Part shown: positions 41,733-52,047 of the stretch, in pieces
How positions within the stretch are numbered: position 1 is the stretch's first letter
Layout: the number at the start of each line of letters is the position of its first letter
Notes under the pieces: model-generated
Database searches by the model: none
Told to the model about the DNA's origin: nothing
The model's input: only the letters and a program-made list of their open reading frames with translations
Source: Marinobacter bryozoorum
GTDB lineage: Bacteria; Pseudomonadota; Gammaproteobacteria; Pseudomonadales; Oleiphilaceae
Reading direction: 5' to 3'
NCBI RefSeq assembly: GCF_023156245.1
Contig: NZ_JAKZAH010000017.1
Span: forward strand, 1-64,000
DNA: 64,000 bases
Position numbers and translations under genes: made by a program

Positions 41733-43823
41733 TCAGGACGGGCGATGGGCAGGTTCAGCGGAATGCTTGCCTGCGGACCCGTAAGTGGTGGATCGTCGTT
41801 TCAGCTCGCGCCGGATTTGCGACAGCCGCCGGCGCATAGGACGCACATCGGTCGCCCGGTGGCGCTGGCGTCCCGGTCGCGCTCGGGCACCCGTGCCATA
41901 GTAATGATTGTTCAGGTCCCGGGCAAAGGCCCGTGCCACCGGTCCAGCGGAAGGCGCCTGCTCCTCTGTCATGGTGGCCAACTGCAGGGGGGTTGCGCCT
42001 GCGGGCACGGTGACACCCCGTTGCCGCAACACTTGGCCCCAGCGAGCAACCAGCACCCTGGCAGGATCACTGTGCCGCCCCCCTCCATGGCGCAGTGCGG
42101 CTATCATCGCTGCAATCAGCAGTGCCACGCCGACCAGTCCGGCGGTCACATAACCCAGTTCCTTGAGTCCGATATTACCCGGCAGGCGACTCATCAGGTC
42201 CATCTGGGACTGCCCCTGGTATCCGACTACCCAGCGTTGCCAGTTATAGTTGATCCGGTCCATCTGCAGGCTGATCCACTGCACCAACGCCAGGTCGCCG
42301 TATCGCTGGGGGGACGTCCAGTTATCCTCGAGGAATGAGCCTTCCTCCGCCATGGCCTCCCGCAGGCCTGACTCAATCCGCTGGGGTGCAATGGCTGCCG
42401 TTGGATCCAGCCGCACCCAGCCCCGACTTTCAATCCATGCCTCAACCCAGGCATGGGCATCATACTGGCGGACAATCAGATAGGCCTCGTCAGCACCGGA
42501 CGAGCCGCCCTGGTAACCGGCGACCACCCGGGCCGGAATGCCTGCCGCCCTCAGCAGGAAAGTCATGGCGCTGGCGTAATGGGCACAGAAGCCCCGTTGG
42601 GCATCAAACAACAGGGTATCCACCGGGTCTTCCGGCATGGTGGGAGGGCGCAGGGTATAATAGTACGGTTGCTCCCGGAACCGGTTCAGCACCGAATTGG
42701 CGAACGCCAGGTCTGATTGCGCCTGCCGGGCCAACTCACTGGCCAGCTCACGGCTGCGCTGGTTACCGGATGGCGGCAGCTGCAAGTAACGGCGTCGCTG
42801 CCCCGGGGACAGTGCAGCGGCGTCCCCCGCCTCCGCCCCCAGCGCCATCCGGTAACGAATGGACGTATCGGCAGGCCGCTCAAGCCGGAAAAGCCCCCCC
42901 GGTACCTTTGCAATATTGCCGGATACCGCCCTGGAATTGTCCAGGGCATAGACCCAGCGCTGGCCTGAGGCCTCCATCAACACGTCGTATTCATTGGGTG
43001 CCAGGCCTTCAAGTCCCGCATCACGATCCACCCGACCCAGCCGGCGGTAGGACTCCTGCTGCCACTGGCTCCAGGTGTGCCCGTCAAAGCGGTCAAGGAT
43101 CAGCCCTCGCCAGTAGCGCTCCCGGTGCTCCGGCATCTCGCCGCCAAAGCTCACCCGAAACGCCCGTTCGCTGCTCTGGGCGAGGCTGGAAATGTCTCCC
43201 GGCGTCATGGAATCCGAGAGGCCGGTGCGTGCCTGCTCCGACACCAGGGGCACACTCCACAGCGGTGCCATACGAGGGAAAAATACGAACAAGGCGATAA
43301 CAACCGGTAGGGTCTTGAGCAGCATGCCCCCCAGGCGCCGGAGTCCGCGAAAGCCGCCGTGCCGGCTTTCTGCGGGGGTGTGCAGCAACTGCAGGGCTAC
43401 CAGGATCACCACCACACCGGTCACGGTAACCAGCGACCAGCCGATGCCCTGGCGGAACAGGAAGTTCACTGTCGCCAGGTACACCAGGATGAAGAACACT
43501 ACAAAGAAGTCCCGCCGGTTAGCGGTTTCCAGCCACTTGAGTCCCACAGCGAGCACAAAGAATGACGCCGCCGTATCAACGCTGAAGCGGCCTTGCACAG
43601 TGGCAATATAAACGGCAATCAGACTGGCCATGACCCCGAGGCGGAGCCAGCGCCCCGGCAATCGAACCCGGCCCACCTGTGCCAGCCACCGCCAGCCGGC
43701 CAGGGCCAGGCAGGCAGCAATCAGCCAGACAGGAAGGCGGTCCCACTGGGGCAGTAATAATAATGCGAAGCCACAAAGCAGCCAAAGCAGTGCACGGGTT
43801 GGCAGCAGCGAAACAGCCGACAT
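41733..43823 (-). CDS. TgpA-like membrane transglutaminase (DUF3488 type)
   Basis: This inner-membrane protein has 696 residues: about six N-terminal helices (about 10-170), a periplasmic transglutaminase-like domain (about 200-520) and a helix near 550, then a basic C-terminal tail. The catalytic triad is visible: Cys in GFCAHYAS (about 411), His in YDAHAWVEAW (about 457), Asp in RLDPTAA (about 473). P. aeruginosa TgpA, the best-known member, is reported to be essential and to have a periplasmic transglutaminase activity; its substrate is unclear. The start at 43823 overlaps the stop of the DUF58 gene (TGATG). The pairing with DUF58 is typical; the usual moxR gene is missing here. Confidence 0.85.
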   Translation of the reverse strand: MSAVSLLPTRALLWLLCGFALLLLPQWDRLPVWLIAACLALAGWRWLAQVGRVRLPGRWLRLGVMASLIAVYIATVQGRFSVDTAASFFVLAVGLKWLETANRRDFFVVFFILVYLATVNFLFRQGIGWSLVTVTGVVVILVALQLLHTPAESRHGGFRGLRRLGGMLLKTLPVVIALFVFFPRMAPLWSVPLVSEQARTGLSDSMTPGDISSLAQSSERAFRVSFGGEMPEHRERYWRGLILDRFDGHTWSQWQQESYRRLGRVDRDAGLEGLAPNEYDVLMEASGQRWVYALDNSRAVSGNIAKVPGGLFRLERPADTSIRYRMALGAEAGDAAALSPGQRRRYLQLPPSGNQRSRELASELARQAQSDLAFANSVLNRFREQPYYYTLRPPTMPEDPVDTLLFDAQRGFCAHYASAMTFLLRAAGIPARVVAGYQGGSSGADEAYLIVRQYDAHAWVEAWIESRGWVRLDPTAAIAPQRIESGLREAMAEEGSFLEDNWTSPQRYGDLALVQWISLQMDRINYNWQRWVVGYQGQSQMDLMSRLPGNIGLKELGYVTAGLVGVALLIAAMIAALRHGGGRHSDPARVLVARWGQVLRQRGVTVPAGATPLQLATMTEEQAPSAGPVARAFARDLNNHYYGTGARARPGRQRHRATDVRPMRRRLSQIRRELKRRSTTYGSAGKHSAEPAHRPS

Positions 43824-44818
43824 CACAGCCCACCCTCCCCGCCCGGAGGTGTGCGTTGCCAGGCGCCCAGGGCACGCAGACACTGGCGCCGGTGATTGGC
43901 GCCCTGGTCCGGCTCAATGGTCAAACCGGGCAAGCGTAACCCCCAGGACTCACCGGCCTGGTCCCTGTCCAGCACCAGGGCAGCGAGGTAACTCAGCCGA
44001 AGCTCATGGTCGACACCGGGAAAGCCATCAAAATCCAGCCATTGCGGACTACCCTGCTCCCCCTGCCAGTCTGCCACGGCCATCTCTCCATTGCGGGAGT
44101 AACGCTTCCAGTCCACCCGGGCGCTCAGGTCACCTTCCCGCCAGGGGCGAAGCTCCACCTGGTCCTGGCCCTGGCTGACCGAGACAGCGTCGCTGTCACC
44201 GGCTTCGACGCTGCCCTCGGGAGCCCGGGGCGGCATGACTGGCCGGGGGTAAACCAAAGCGGGTGTCGCCGGACGCAGCCAGGACCAGGCCACCAGCAGG
44301 CCAAAGGGAAAACGGGTCTCCACCCTTACCCGCTCTGGTAGCAGGAAACCTCTCTCACGACTGGGCACCTCGAGGGCGCCTTCGATGCGGTCGTGGGCCG
44401 GTACGGACAAGGTCACGACGCTACCGGCCTCGTTTCCCAGGTCGATCGACGTTGCCTCATGGGCGGATTGCAGCGCAAAGCGAAAAACAATGGGTTCTCC
44501 GGCAAAGCCTTCCCCGGCCTTGAGCAAGGCGAGCTCGAGACCACTGAGGTTGTTGTGGGTCTGGTGCATCGCTGCAACGAACAGCGCCCCAAGCAGGAAC
44601 GTAAGCAGGTAGATCAGGCTGTTCTGGTAATTGATACCCGTGAGCAGCATAACCACCAGCAACAGGCCGAACACCATCCCGGCGGACGTTGGCAGTATAT
44701 AGATTGAACGACGATCAAACTGACGCTGGTCATCCAGGGGGATTCGGCGGTTTATCCAGCTTCGCCAGCGCTTGCGGATCTTTGATCGGGTGGTGGAAAA
44801 CAATGGACTCTTCACCAT
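43823..44818 (-). CDS. DUF58-domain membrane protein
   Basis: This protein has about 331 residues: a basic N-terminus, two membrane helices (about 42-62 and 66-84) and a soluble part with the DUF58 signature (LRPWREGDLSARVDWKRYSR, about 215-234). DUF58 proteins usually form a set with a MoxR ATPase and a transglutaminase, and are thought to act with them in envelope protein handling (family knowledge, role unsettled). The ATG at 44818 has no obvious ribosome binding site; an in-frame TTG lies at 44824. Only about 100 bases separate it from the divergent pabB. Confidence 0.82.
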   Translation of the reverse strand: MVKSPLFSTTRSKIRKRWRSWINRRIPLDDQRQFDRRSIYILPTSAGMVFGLLLVVMLLTGINYQNSLIYLLTFLLGALFVAAMHQTHNNLSGLELALLKAGEGFAGEPIVFRFALQSAHEATSIDLGNEAGSVVTLSVPAHDRIEGALEVPSRERGFLLPERVRVETRFPFGLLVAWSWLRPATPALVYPRPVMPPRAPEGSVEAGDSDAVSVSQGQDQVELRPWREGDLSARVDWKRYSRNGEMAVADWQGEQGSPQWLDFDGFPGVDHELRLSYLAALVLDRDQAGESWGLRLPGLTIEPDQGANHRRQCLRALGAWQRTPPGGEGGL

Positions 44819-44922
44819 GGCCAACGGACTGTATTGAAGCGGAATTCCCCTGGCTGCCGGGTTACAGGCTCAGGGTGGATATAGGGTATCATGCACAGTC
44901 CATTTTCCTGTCAGGTTAACGG

Positions 44923-46263
44923 ATGTCGAACCGCGTCTCTGTGCCACCGTCCCGAATTGCCGACTTCGTCACTGCCCTTGCCGGGCTCAACGGATTCGTG
45001 TGCCTGGGAACCGGGCGCGGTCGCAGCCGTCGATACAGTGCCCTACCCGAGCGTCGGTGGCCGCTATCCACCGACAACTCGGTGTTTGGCCAGTCGGTAA
45101 CGCAAATTATCGAAAGTCACCGGCACATCGCCGCCGGCACAGGCCGGTCCGGATTTGTTGCCGGTACCCTGTTTTACGATGCCGGGCGCCATACGGTTCC
45201 TGGCTTTCGTAGCCTTAAACCTTCACCAGAGTCCGTTGGCTGGGCAGGGCTCTACCTTTGGCGGCTCGAGGTCACGCGGGATGAATCCCTGGAGACACCG
45301 GCCACACTGCTTTTTGACCCGGCATGCCCTCCGGCTGTCCGTAGCCAGGTGATGGCATTACTGGACAAGCCTCGCCCTGCAGTCGCCGGCAACGAGTTCC
45401 GCATGACCACTCACTTCCACGCCAGCGGAACGCCTGAGCAATACCGCCGCGGTGTGGGCCGTGTGCTTGGATACATCCAGGCCGGCGACTGCTATCAGGC
45501 CAATTTGTCCCAGCAGTTCGTGGGCAGGTTCGAAGGCTCCCCCTGGCATGCCTGGCAAGCCCTGGCAGACGCGATCCCCGTTCCCCATGGTGGCTACCTG
45601 GATGCCGGTCCATGGCAGTTGCTCAGTGTGTCACCGGAGCTGTTCCTGGAAATCGACGACAACCGGGTCACCAGCAAGCCCATCAAGGGCACCAGGCCCC
45701 GCAGCCAGGATCCGGAAACCGACCAGGCGCTGGTCAGGGACCTGGTTTCAAACACCAAGGATCGGGCCGAAAACCTGATGATCGTTGATCTCATACGAAA
45801 TGACCTGTCTCATTTCTGCCAACCCTTCTCGGTAAGGGTACCCCGGTTGTTTTCGGTGGAAAGCTACCGTAACGTCCATCAGCTGGTCAGCACCGTCACC
45901 GGCACGCTGAAACCTGACACCACGCCCTTTGAAGCCTTTCTGAGCGCCTTCCCGGGAGGGTCCATCACAGGCGCCCCCAAACGGCGGGCAATGGAGATCA
46001 TTGACGAGCTTGAGCCCCACGGGCGGGGACCCTATTGCGGCAGTCTGTTCTGGTGGGATGCGGATAACCGGCTGGAAAGCAATATCGCCATTCGCAGCCT
46101 GCAGACATTCACTGACGGTACCATCCGGGCGTGGGCCGGGTGCGGCATCGTTGCGGATTCAGACCCGGAAGACGAGTATCAGGAATCCATGAGCAAGATC
46201 CAGAGCCTGCTGGACACACTGGAAGGGCTTGGCTGTCCGGACGGTGAAACCGGCAGCACCTGA
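44923..46263 (+). CDS. pabB: Aminodeoxychorismate synthase component I
   Basis: PabB converts chorismate to 4-amino-4-deoxychorismate for folate synthesis. It has 446 residues. The motif PIKGTRPR with the lysine (about 254) rather than the alanine of anthranilate synthase points to PabB, not TrpE. The chorismate-binding C-terminal stretch (SAFPGGSITGAPKRRAMEII) is complete, and the N-terminal domain is shorter and more diverged. It is convergent with thrH. The order pabB-thrH-cysH-cysB matches P. aeruginosa. No start codon conflict was seen; the ATG at 44923 is used. Confidence 0.92.
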   Translation: MSNRVSVPPSRIADFVTALAGLNGFVCLGTGRGRSRRYSALPERRWPLSTDNSVFGQSVTQIIESHRHIAAGTGRSGFVAGTLFYDAGRHTVPGFRSLKPSPESVGWAGLYLWRLEVTRDESLETPATLLFDPACPPAVRSQVMALLDKPRPAVAGNEFRMTTHFHASGTPEQYRRGVGRVLGYIQAGDCYQANLSQQFVGRFEGSPWHAWQALADAIPVPHGGYLDAGPWQLLSVSPELFLEIDDNRVTSKPIKGTRPRSQDPETDQALVRDLVSNTKDRAENLMIVDLIRNDLSHFCQPFSVRVPRLFSVESYRNVHQLVSTVTGTLKPDTTPFEAFLSAFPGGSITGAPKRRAMEIIDELEPHGRGPYCGSLFWWDADNRLESNIAIRSLQTFTDGTIRAWAGCGIVADSDPEDEYQESMSKIQSLLDTLEGLGCPDGETGST

Positions 46264-46284
46264 CGCTGTGCCCGGGTGCTGCCG
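46251..46284. terminator. Hairpin at the convergent pabB/thrH end
   Basis: CGGCAGCACC (46251-46260) pairs with GGTGCTGCCG (46275-46284) across a 14-base loop that contains the pabB stop. There is no T-tract on either strand. Confidence 0.4.
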
Positions 46285-46302
46285 TGACCGCTGTGTTCAG
46301 TA

Positions 46303-46911
46303 TCAGTATCGGTTGCTGAGGGACAGGAACGTGTTCCTGAGCTCGTCAAAGTCGTGTACCGCCGGGAACTGCGGAAACTCGTCAATCACGTTCCGGGGTG
46401 CATGGAACAGGATGCCACCTTCTGCCTGGGTCAGCATGGTGGTGTCGTTGTAGGAGTCACCGGCAGCAATCACCCGATAGTTCAGCAACTGGAAGGCCCG
46501 CACTGACTGGCGCTTGGGGTCGCGCTGGCGCAGCAGGTAGTCCGTGATACGGCCGTTCTCATCCACTTCCAGCTTGTGACACAGCAGTGTGGGGTAACCC
46601 AGCTTTTTCATCAGCGGCATGGCAAACTCATAGAAGGTATCCGACAGGATAACGACCTGGAAGCGCTCCCGCAGCCAATCCAGGAACTCCCGGGCGCCGG
46701 GCAGCGGGTCCAGTTCACCGATAACCTCCTGGATGGCTGGCAGGCCATAGCCATGCTCGTCCAGGATGCGCAGTCGCTGCTTCATCAGCACGTCGTAATC
46801 AGGAATATCCCGGGTGGTGGCCTTGAGCTCTTCAATACCGGTTTTTTCCGCAAAGGCAATCCAGATTTCCGGGATCAGTACTCCCTCAAGATCAAGGCAC
46901 GCAAGTTCCAC
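46303..46911 (-). CDS. thrH: Phosphoserine phosphatase / phosphoserine:homoserine phosphotransferase
   Basis: ThrH is a HAD-superfamily enzyme known from P. aeruginosa, where it can hydrolyse phosphoserine or pass the phosphate to homoserine. It has 202 residues. HAD motif 1 is CLDLEGVL (nucleophile D7, with E9 in place of the usual acid aspartate, as in ThrH), motif 2 is VILSDTFYEF, and motif 4 is IAAGDSYNDTTML. It starts with GTG at 46911, with GGAGA 5 bases upstream. It is divergent from cysH across 276 bases and convergent with pabB. Confidence 0.9.
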   Translation of the reverse strand: MELACLDLEGVLIPEIWIAFAEKTGIEELKATTRDIPDYDVLMKQRLRILDEHGYGLPAIQEVIGELDPLPGAREFLDWLRERFQVVILSDTFYEFAMPLMKKLGYPTLLCHKLEVDENGRITDYLLRQRDPKRQSVRAFQLLNYRVIAAGDSYNDTTMLTQAEGGILFHAPRNVIDEFPQFPAVHDFDELRNTFLSLSNRY

Positions 46912-47143
46912 AGTGGTCTCCTGTCAGTCGCCGGCTGGCGGCAATGGGATTAATAGCGAGTAGCGCGGCTATGATAGAAAAAACCGGCGGTGAATGCACC
47001 GTCCGTCGTATCAGATTGGTGAGCGCTCCGGCGGCTGATATAACCTTATGATTGCAGATTACTTCAGTACCCTTCGTTCTGGTGATAAATTGACGCCCTT
47101 ATCGAATGAAACATCCAGCAAACTCTCCAGTAAATAGCATCCA

Positions 47144-47158
47144 CCGGAGTCGCTCCGG
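47144..47158 (+). promoter_or_regulatory. Leader hairpin just before the cysH ribosome binding site
   Basis: CCGGAG-TCG-CTCCGG is a perfect 6-bp stem with a 3-base loop, 12 bases before the AAGGGA ribosome binding site of cysH. A TTGACG that could be a -35 lies at 47090-47095, but no matching -10 is clear. The remaining 46912-47143 gap shows nothing else I can name. Confidence 0.35.
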
Positions 47159-47187
47159 GCGATGATCTGCAAGGGAATATATGTCCG

Positions 47188-47922
47188 ATGGGCGAGATTG
47201 AACAATTACAGCACGAACTGGACGGACAAAGTCCCCGCGCCATCCTAAAGGCCGCCCTGGCCCGCTACGATGAGATCGCCATCTCCTTCAGTGGTGCCGA
47301 GGATGTCGCATTGATCGAGATGGCCCACAAACTTACTGACCGGCTTCGGGTGTTTTCCCTGGATACCGGGCGACTGCACCCGGAAACTTATGACTTCTTC
47401 GAGCGGGTGCGCAAGCACTATGGTATCGACATCGAGTTCCAGTTTCCGGACGCAGGCGCCGTACAGTCACTGGTAACCGAAAAAGGCCTGTTCAGTTTCT
47501 ACGAGGATGGTCATGGGGAATGCTGCGGCATACGCAAGGTGGAGCCCCTGCGTCGCAAGCTGAAAACCCTGGATGCCTGGGTTACCGGCCAGCGCCGGGA
47601 CCAGAGCCCGGGCACCCGCAATGAGGTGCCTGTGGTACAGCCAGACGATGCCTTCGAAGGCCGCAGCGGTGAACTGGTGAAGTTCAACCCGTTGGCCAAC
47701 TGGACCTCAAAGGAAGTCTGGGACTATATCCGCATCTCCGAGGCACCCTACAACAAGCTTCACGAGCGTGGCTTTGTCAGTATTGGCTGCCAGCCCTGCA
47801 CCCGCCCTGTACTGCCCGGCCAGCACGAGCGGGAAGGCCGCTGGTGGTGGGAAGAAGCCACCCAGAAAGAGTGCGGGCTGCACGCCGGCAACCTGATTGC
47901 CAGCGACGTTCACAGCAGCTGA
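47188..47922 (+). CDS. cysH: Assimilatory adenylylsulfate/phosphoadenylylsulfate reductase
   Basis: CysH reduces activated sulfate to sulfite. It has 244 residues. The [4Fe-4S] pattern CC...CxxC is complete (C112, C113, C201, C204), which is typical of APS reductases in Pseudomonas-like bacteria rather than cluster-free PAPS reductases. The catalytic cysteine is C229 (KECGLH), and the substrate loop ISFSGAEDV is at about 32-40. The ATG at 47188 is in frame although AAGGGA stands 11 bases away; a nearer ATG at 47181 is out of frame. It sits between thrH and its likely activator cysB. Confidence 0.93.
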   Translation: MGEIEQLQHELDGQSPRAILKAALARYDEIAISFSGAEDVALIEMAHKLTDRLRVFSLDTGRLHPETYDFFERVRKHYGIDIEFQFPDAGAVQSLVTEKGLFSFYEDGHGECCGIRKVEPLRRKLKTLDAWVTGQRRDQSPGTRNEVPVVQPDDAFEGRSGELVKFNPLANWTSKEVWDYIRISEAPYNKLHERGFVSIGCQPCTRPVLPGQHEREGRWWWEEATQKECGLHAGNLIASDVHSS

Positions 47923-47938
47923 CAGTAAACAACGCCCG

Positions 47939-48943
<1,005 letters not shown>

Positions 48944-49037
48944 CTAAGCGGATGCAGGACATTGCGCCCTGCCACCGGCTATGCGTCACGGTTTTGTCAG
49001 TATTGTTACCAGAATACGCATAAAAATGCTTGTTTTC

Positions 49038-49052
49038 ATTCTTTTTAAGAAT
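49038..49052. repeat. Inverted repeat upstream of cysB
   Basis: ATTCTT (49038-49043) and AAGAAT (49047-49052) form a 6-bp dyad with a TTT centre in the 193-base AT-rich gap between dinG and cysB. It may be part of the cysB promoter or an autoregulatory site. The rest of the gap shows no other feature. Confidence 0.3.
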
Positions 49053-49121
49053 AGAGAGTGCACAGATACTTAGTGTAGCCCATATACCGCAAATGCAAGT
49101 GTTGTGCAGGCCACATAACGA

Positions 49122-51284
49122 TCATTGAATAATTCGACGAAACGGCGGCAGCGCATCCAGCAATAACTGGCCATAGCGGCGGCTGACAATGCGCCGGTCA
49201 AGAATGGAGACCCGACCGGTGTCCGACTCGGTACGCAACAACCGGCCCACTGCCTGCACCAGTTTGACCGAGGCGTCCGGTACTGTAATTTCCATGAACG
49301 GATTTCCGCCCCGGCTGGTGACCCACTCCGCCAGACTGGCTTCGATGGGGTCGTCCGGCACCGAGAACGGCAGCCGCGTGATGACGACGTGATCCAGGTA
49401 ACGCCCTGGCAGGTCAATGCCCTCGGCAAAGCTGGCCACGCCAAACAGTACTGAAGGCTTGCCGGCGTCTACCCGCTCACAGTGATGACGCAGCACCTCA
49501 CCCTTGGCCATATCGTCCTGGGTGGTGATCAGCCCTGGGTGGTCCGGTGCCAGCCGGTCCCGAACCGCATTCATCTGCCGGCGGGAGGTGAACAGCACCA
49601 GGGTCGCCTTTTCCGTTGCCCATAACTCCGGCAGCCGCTGTACAAGGGCCGCCGTAAAACCTTCCGTGTCCGTAGGCAGGGCATTCATGGGCGGGACCTC
49701 CACCGTTGCCATTTCGCCGTAACGGAAGGAGCTGGGCACCACCAGGTAACGGCTATCGGCAGGCAGCCCCGCCCTTGACCGTAACCGGTCAAACCGGCCC
49801 AGGGCCGTCAGGGTTGCGCTGGTAAGCACCGCACCATGGGCCCGGGACCAGAGCCGGGAGTAAAGCAGGTTGTCCGCCAGGACCGGGCTGCTATACAGCG
49901 TGACCTCTTCGGCATGGTCCCAGCGCTGGCGTACTGCCCAACGAGCCGGTGGCGGTGGCCGGTAGCCGGGCTTGTCGCCCTCCGACTCCGGCGCCGGCGC
50001 CTCGCACCAGGCTGCCCAGAGTCGGGACTGGTCCTCTGCGCGGGCATGGAAACTGCCAATGACCGGGTACCAGGCCTCTGCGGTGTCCCGGTCAAGCTCA
50101 TGGTCCTTGCGCTCATCAAAGCCCTTCTGAAGTTCGTCCGCCACAGTACCAAGGTGACGAACCAGTGCCGCCGTTGCAGCACGGGTTTCCGTCGCCAGTG
50201 CGAGCATCTGCTGGGGCAGTTCGCCTTCCGGGTACCGCCATTGTGCCGTACGACGCTCATCGGAAAACTCCCACTGAATGCTGTCCAGCAGGTGGTCCTG
50301 AACCCGGTTCAGGCAATCCTCCAGCTGGCGCGACGCCTCCGAAACCTTCTCGATGGTACGCCCGGCCGCCGTCGACGGCGGCAGCCAGGGCTGAATCTTG
50401 ACCAGTGCCTGGCCCAGCTGTTTGAGCCACTGCCGGGTGCTGTTCAGTGGAACCGACGCGGCAAAGTGATTGAGCGCCTTGCCCGGCAGGTGATGGGCCT
50501 CGTCAAACACATACAGGGCATTTTCTGGTTCCGGCAGTATGGCCCCACCACCGAGGGCCAGGTCAGCGAGTACCAGGTCGTGATTTGCCACCACCACATC
50601 GGCGGTTTCCAGTCCCTTGCGGGCGTCGAAGAACGCACAGTTGTCGAAATAGGCGCAGTGGCGGTTGGTGCACTGGCGGTGGTCCGTAGTGACCTGGCGC
50701 CAGATCTCATCGGGAATGGTGGTCGGCCAGTGATCCCGGTCACCGTCCCATTGCCGGGCGCCGTACTGGCCGAGGAGTTCCTCGAAGAACTTGCGGGTAC
50801 CGGGTTCCTGCTCCCTGCCCTCATCCAGCAGGAACAGCGGCATGGTATCGCTGTCACCATGGCCTTCATCCTGCAGGCGGGTTTCCAGGCGGGACAGGCA
50901 CAGATAACGCCCCCGCCCCTTGGCCAGGGTCCATTCGAATTTCAGTCGGGTATGCTTTTCCAGGTCCGGCAGGTCCTTGGAGATGATCTGGTCCTGCAGG
51001 GCCACGGTCGCCGTCGAGATGACCAGGGTCTTGCCCAGGGCCCGAGCCACCGGAATGGCCGCAATCAGGTATCCCAGTGTTTTGCCGGTACCGGTGCCCG
51101 CTTCCACCACACAGGCCGCCGGCGCCGAGGTACGCTTGCTGTCATCCTCGGTGATGTCCCCCATATAACGGGCGATTTCGGCAATCATCAGGCGTTGGCC
51201 ATAGCGGGCCCGGATGCCCTTGCCTGCAAGTACATCACGGTAGGCCTGCTGGATTTCGGCTTTGACGTCTTCGCTCAGAGGCAT
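49122..51284 (-). CDS. dinG: ATP-dependent DNA helicase DinG
   Basis: DinG is an XPD-like 5'-3' superfamily 2 helicase that resolves R-loops and DNA damage structures. It has 720 residues. Walker A is AGTGTGKT (62-69), the DEAH box is at 261-264, and four cysteines (C129, C205, C210, C216) match the [4Fe-4S] ligands of E. coli DinG. The C-terminal helicase motif VQAVGRLLRTESDTGRV is present. Its ATG shares a base with the gspB stop (TAATG), so it is translated with a type II secretion gene. I did not recognise a LexA site upstream of gspA, where the transcript would begin. Confidence 0.93.
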   Translation of the reverse strand: MPLSEDVKAEIQQAYRDVLAGKGIRARYGQRLMIAEIARYMGDITEDDSKRTSAPAACVVEAGTGTGKTLGYLIAAIPVARALGKTLVISTATVALQDQIISKDLPDLEKHTRLKFEWTLAKGRGRYLCLSRLETRLQDEGHGDSDTMPLFLLDEGREQEPGTRKFFEELLGQYGARQWDGDRDHWPTTIPDEIWRQVTTDHRQCTNRHCAYFDNCAFFDARKGLETADVVVANHDLVLADLALGGGAILPEPENALYVFDEAHHLPGKALNHFAASVPLNSTRQWLKQLGQALVKIQPWLPPSTAAGRTIEKVSEASRQLEDCLNRVQDHLLDSIQWEFSDERRTAQWRYPEGELPQQMLALATETRAATAALVRHLGTVADELQKGFDERKDHELDRDTAEAWYPVIGSFHARAEDQSRLWAAWCEAPAPESEGDKPGYRPPPPARWAVRQRWDHAEEVTLYSSPVLADNLLYSRLWSRAHGAVLTSATLTALGRFDRLRSRAGLPADSRYLVVPSSFRYGEMATVEVPPMNALPTDTEGFTAALVQRLPELWATEKATLVLFTSRRQMNAVRDRLAPDHPGLITTQDDMAKGEVLRHHCERVDAGKPSVLFGVASFAEGIDLPGRYLDHVVITRLPFSVPDDPIEASLAEWVTSRGGNPFMEITVPDASVKLVQAVGRLLRTESDTGRVSILDRRIVSRRYGQLLLDALPPFRRIIQ

Positions 51285-52039
51285 TAGCGCGGGCTGCTCC
51301 AGTCACGGACCACACCTACCCTGAAGCGTTGGCCGTCCATACTCAGCTCCACACCTTCTTCGGTAATCCTTTCCACTCGCAGCGGCCCCAGCGTGTCTCC
51401 CGAACGGAGGTAACGGTTGTTGATCATGACGCTCCGGGAGGACGGTTGGGAGGAATACACGTGGCTGTTGAAAACCAGGTCCGGCACCTGACGTTGAAAC
51501 GCCGTCGGCAGCTCGACCAGGTGCGGAACCCGCCCTTCCCAGGGTGTCGGGGCGTAGGCCTTGTCACTGCCATCGGGACTGGTGGGACGAATAGTTGGCA
51601 CGATAACCGTCGGTGCTTCATCCAGGGTATCCAGCACCACCACCCCGGCGTCGCTTACGCTTCCCGTAGCCTCGGCAATCTCTGCCGGCTCCCCGGCCTC
51701 CGCTGGCTCACGGTCCACGGCGTCGCCCGCGGTACCCTCTTCTGACAGGCCGGCCGGCTCGGCAACCGTGGCTGCCCGGCTCTGCTCTCCAGGTCGGTCA
51801 CTGCCTGCGGACACCGGTGTTTCCGGGCTTGTCGCGGACTGCATCAAACCGACGCTAGGCCACAACAGCACAGCGAGCACCACCGCGTTCAGCGCAAGGG
51901 CTATGGCCAGCCAAGCCAGCGCAGGAATGCCCCGGCGACGGCGGCGGTGGATCATACGCACCTGTTGCCCAAGGTCAGGTACACGTCCCTGATTGCGCTC
52001 GGACTCGGATTTTTTCAGTGCTTCGAGAATATAGGACAT
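51284..52039 (-). CDS. gspB: General secretion pathway protein B (GspB/ExeB-like)
   Basis: GspB is a bitopic inner-membrane partner of GspA that helps place the GspD secretin of the type II secretion system. It has 251 residues. The N-terminal MSYILEALKKSESER motif is typical, a helix follows at about 40-60, then a Pro/Glu/Ala-rich linker and the C-terminal periplasmic GspB domain (SVMINNRYLRSGDTLGPLRV, about 205-224). It follows gspA after 8 bases and overlaps dinG. No other gsp genes are in this window. Confidence 0.9.
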   Translation of the reverse strand: MSYILEALKKSESERNQGRVPDLGQQVRMIHRRRRRGIPALAWLAIALALNAVVLAVLLWPSVGLMQSATSPETPVSAGSDRPGEQSRAATVAEPAGLSEEGTAGDAVDREPAEAGEPAEIAEATGSVSDAGVVVLDTLDEAPTVIVPTIRPTSPDGSDKAYAPTPWEGRVPHLVELPTAFQRQVPDLVFNSHVYSSQPSSRSVMINNRYLRSGDTLGPLRVERITEEGVELSMDGQRFRVGVVRDWSSPR

Positions 52040-52047
52040 GGCTCTGC

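Noticed and set aside
49836-51287. Plus-strand frame of 483 codons opposite dinG
   Set aside because: It mirrors dinG codons, including its helicase motifs, and has no recognisable protein features.
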